A DNA stretch of 64,000 nt from Mannheimia glucosida (GTDB lineage Bacteria; Pseudomonadota; Gammaproteobacteria; Enterobacterales; Pasteurellaceae): contig NZ_CP176502.1 of NCBI RefSeq assembly GCF_046267875.1, forward strand, positions 248,001-312,000, written 5' to 3'. The notes beneath the pieces are model-generated. The model ran no database searches, was not told the origin of the DNA, and worked only from the letters and a program-made list of their open reading frames with translations. Shown here one piece after another: positions 61,521 to 64,000 of the stretch. The position numbers and the translations under genes were made by a program. The first letter of the stretch is position 1. Every line of letters begins with the position of its first letter.

Positions 61521-64000
61521 CTACTCCTCATCACCCGCATTTAACAACGCTGCTAAACTTTGGGTTGCATCGTCTGCAACAAACTCAAATTCAGCTTCGA
61601 TGTCTGCATCGGTAACGAATGAATTGGCTTTAGCTGCCGGTGCTTCAAATTCAGGGGCAACTGAAATGCCTGCTTCCATTTGGGCACGTTTTTTAGCACG
61701 ATTTTGGTGGTAAGCAAAGCCGGTACCTGCTGGAATTAAGCGACCAACGATTACGTTCTCTTTCAAGCCACGCAATTCATCTTGTTTACCTGCCACTGCT
61801 GCTTCAGTAAGCACTCGAGTGGTTTCTTGGAACGAGGCTGCAGAAATAAAGCTTTCCGTTGCAAGAGATGCTTTGGTAATACCAAGCAATTCACGTTCAA
61901 ACTCAACAAGTGGTTTGCCTTCTGCTGCACGTTTGCGGTTAACAATTTTCACACGTGCCACTTCAACTTGCTCACCCTCTAAGAATTCAGAGTCGTAAGC
62001 GTTGGTAATCACTGCTTTACGCAACATTTGACGAACAATCACTTCGATGTGCTTGTCGTTAATTTTTACCCCTTGTAAGCGGTAAACTTCTTGCACTTCG
62101 TTTACGATGTAGTCGGTTACAGCGTGAACACCACGTAAGCGTAAGATGTCGTGTGGAGTTTCTGCACCGTCTGAGATCACATCACCACGTTGTACCATCT
62201 CGCCTTCGAATACGTTGAGCTGACGCCATTTTGGAATCATCTCTTCAAACGCCTCGCCTTCCGCCGGTGTAATTACCAAGCGGCGTTTACCTTTGGTTTC
62301 TTTACCGAATGACACGATACCTGAAATTTCCGCCAAAATTGCCGGCTCTTTCGGTTTACGAGCTTCAAATAAGTCTGCTACGCGTGGAAGACCACCGGTA
62401 ATATCTTTCGTCCCCACAGATTCTTGTGGAATACGGGCTAAGGCTTCACCGACTTCGATTTCTGCACCATCGTCTAAGGTTACGATTGCTTTACCCGGTA
62501 AGAAGTATTGTGCTGCAACGTCTGTACCCGGAATTAAGATATCTTTGCCGTTGCTATCAACTAAGCGTAATGCTGGACGTAAATCTTTACCTGCAGTTGC
62601 ACGTTCACCCACATCTTGCACCACAATAGATGATAAACCGGTTAATTCATCGGTTTGACGAGTAACGGTTAAGCCATCTACGATATCGCTAAATTGGATA
62701 CGACCTGATACCTCTGAGATAACCGGCATTGTGTGCGGATCCCAGTTCGCAACCACTTCACCTACAGCTACTTCTGCACCGTCGTTTTTAGAAAGCACCG
62801 CACCGTAAGGCACTTTATAGTTTTCTTTGGTACGACCGAAGGTGTCGATTACAGTTAATTCGGTATTACGAGAAGTTAATACGATTTTGCCTTCTTTGTT
62901 GGTTACAAATTTAGCGTTAGTTAATTTAATCGTACCTGCGTTTTTCACTTGGATGCTAGATTCTTTTGCTGCCGCAGAAGCCGCACCACCGATGTGGAAC
63001 GTACGCATCGTTAACTGTGTACCCGGCTCACCGATAGATTGTGCCGCAATAACACCCACTGCTTCACCTTGGTTGATTAAGTGACCACGAGCCAAGTCAC
63101 GTCCGTAACATTTCGCACACACACCGAAGTCTGTATCACAAGTTACTACCGAACGTACTTTGATCACATCGACAGATTCACGATCTACCACATCACACCA
63201 TTTTTCATCTAATAAGGTGTTGCGTGGAATTAATACTTCATCTGTACCCGGTTTTAACACGTCTTCTGCCACCACACGACCTAATACACGATCACGCAGG
63301 GCTTCTTTCACATCACCACCTTCGATAAGTGGTGTCATCACGATACCTTCGTGCGTACCACAATCATCTTCAATGATAACTAAATCTTGTGCCACATCAA
63401 CTAAACGACGGGTTAAGTAACCAGAGTTCGCTGTTTTTAATGCCGTATCGGCAAGACCTTTACGTGCACCGTGGGTTGAAATAAAGTACTGTAATACGTT
63501 CAAACCTTCACGGAAGTTTGCCGTGATTGGGGTTTCGATAATCGAGCCGTCCGGACGAGCCATCAAGCCACGCATACCCGCTAACTGACGAATCTGTGCC
63601 GCAGAACCACGAGCACCGGAGTCCGCCATCATAAAGATACTGTTAAATGAGGCTTGTTTTTCCGGATTACCTTCACGGTTGATCACTTCTTCCGTTGAAA
63701 GGTTTTCCATCATCGCTTTCGCAACACGTTCGTTTGCTGCTGCCCAAATATCGATCACTTTGTTATAACGCTCACCAGCTGTTACTAAACCGCCGTTGAA
63801 TTGTTCTTGGATCTCAGCGACTTCCGCTTCTGCCGCTTCGATGATTGCGTATTTTTGCTCCGGAATTACCATATCGTCGATACCTACTGAGGCACCTGAA
63901 CGAGCCGCATAAGCAAAACCGGTGTACATAATTTGGTCAGCTAAAACCACAGATTCTTTTAAACCTAAACGGCGATAGCTCTCGTTAATTAATTTCGAGA
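61521..64000 (-). CDS. rpoC: RNA polymerase beta-prime subunit, C-terminal part (N-terminus outside window)
   Basis: The minus strand is open from the right edge to the stop at 61521, about 826 residues. The segment starts around SKLINESYRRLGLKESVVLADQ. QMYTGFAYAARSGASVGIDDM, the trigger-loop region RGLMARPDGSIIETPITANFREGL, the zinc site CDTDFGVCAKCYGRDLARG and GVIAAQSIGEPGTQLTMRTFH are all intact. E. coli RpoC has 1,407 residues, so roughly the first 580 lie outside. It is transcribed leftward, the same direction as the rrn operon. Confidence 0.98.
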   Translation of the reverse strand, partial: SKLINESYRRLGLKESVVLADQIMYTGFAYAARSGASVGIDDMVIPEQKYAIIEAAEAEVAEIQEQFNGGLVTAGERYNKVIDIWAAANERVAKAMMENLSTEEVINREGNPEKQASFNSIFMMADSGARGSAAQIRQLAGMRGLMARPDGSIIETPITANFREGLNVLQYFISTHGARKGLADTALKTANSGYLTRRLVDVAQDLVIIEDDCGTHEGIVMTPLIEGGDVKEALRDRVLGRVVAEDVLKPGTDEVLIPRNTLLDEKWCDVVDRESVDVIKVRSVVTCDTDFGVCAKCYGRDLARGHLINQGEAVGVIAAQSIGEPGTQLTMRTFHIGGAASAAAKESSIQVKNAGTIKLTNAKFVTNKEGKIVLTSRNTELTVIDTFGRTKENYKVPYGAVLSKNDGAEVAVGEVVANWDPHTMPVISEVSGRIQFSDIVDGLTVTRQTDELTGLSSIVVQDVGERATAGKDLRPALRLVDSNGKDILIPGTDVAAQYFLPGKAIVTLDDGAEIEVGEALARIPQESVGTKDITGGLPRVADLFEARKPKEPAILAEISGIVSFGKETKGKRRLVITPAEGEAFEEMIPKWRQLNVFEGEMVQRGDVISDGAETPHDILRLRGVHAVTDYIVNEVQEVYRLQGVKINDKHIEVIVRQMLRKAVITNAYDSEFLEGEQVEVARVKIVNRKRAAEGKPLVEFERELLGITKASLATESFISAASFQETTRVLTEAAVAGKQDELRGLKENVIVGRLIPAGTGFAYHQNRAKKRAQMEAGISVAPEFEAPAAKANSFVTDADIEAEFEFVADDATQSLAALLNAGDEE

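Overview
The window comes from a Pasteurellaceae chromosome of the Actinobacillus/Mannheimia type. Short uptake signals with the core ACAAGCGGT are scattered through the intergenic spaces, often as inverted pairs that double as terminators. The right-hand two thirds carry ordinary gammaproteobacterial housekeeping genes: lldD, rppH, lgt, gph, trpS, ppa, mltG-tmk-holB-tatD, lpxH, an rRNA operon, enterobacterial common antigen genes, glnA, hemL and rpoC.

Positions 1 to about 27,000 form an accessory region of a different character. It is packed with small redox and detoxification enzymes: two old-yellow-enzyme reductases, nitronate monooxygenase, aldo/keto reductase, medium-chain dehydrogenases, three metallo-beta-lactamase-fold hydrolases, a tautomerase, flavin reductase, an isochorismatase-like hydrolase and a glutathione-dependent formaldehyde pathway. 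Separate LysR, TetR, AraC-type, GlxA and ArsR regulators lie among them. Many genes are broken or truncated. The spaces between them carry DNA uptake sequences of the Neisseriaceae (AT-, AG-, Kingella- and Simonsiella-type dialects) next to Pasteurellaceae uptake signals. This suggests traffic by natural transformation between the two families.

Inside this island lies an AT-rich two-gene cassette (13,839-15,412). It encodes a TauD-like 2-oxoglutarate/iron oxygenase homologue followed, two bases later, by a protein with a HEPN-type R-x4-H motif and a four-cysteine zinc ribbon. I could not match the pair to a known system, and it is the best candidate for something undescribed. A second HEPN protein (Apea-like) sits next to a higBA toxin-antitoxin pair at 59,486-61,451, beside rpoC.

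The core part reads as follows. lldD (minus) is followed by a 610-base gene-free stretch with DnaA-box-like and GATC clusters. Next come rppH-TSUP-lgt-gph-trpS (plus), an M48 protease and ppa (minus), three tandem tRNA-Lys genes, and mltG-tmk-holB with a parDE pair inserted before tatD. DUF1523, lpxH and a glycosyltransferase follow. Then come a complete rrn operon on the minus strand headed by tRNA-Arg, -His and -Pro, wecG-wzyE-wecF, glnA in the opposite direction, wecE-wecD-wecC-wzzE-wecA, hemL, higBA with the HEPN gene, and the C-terminal part of rpoC.
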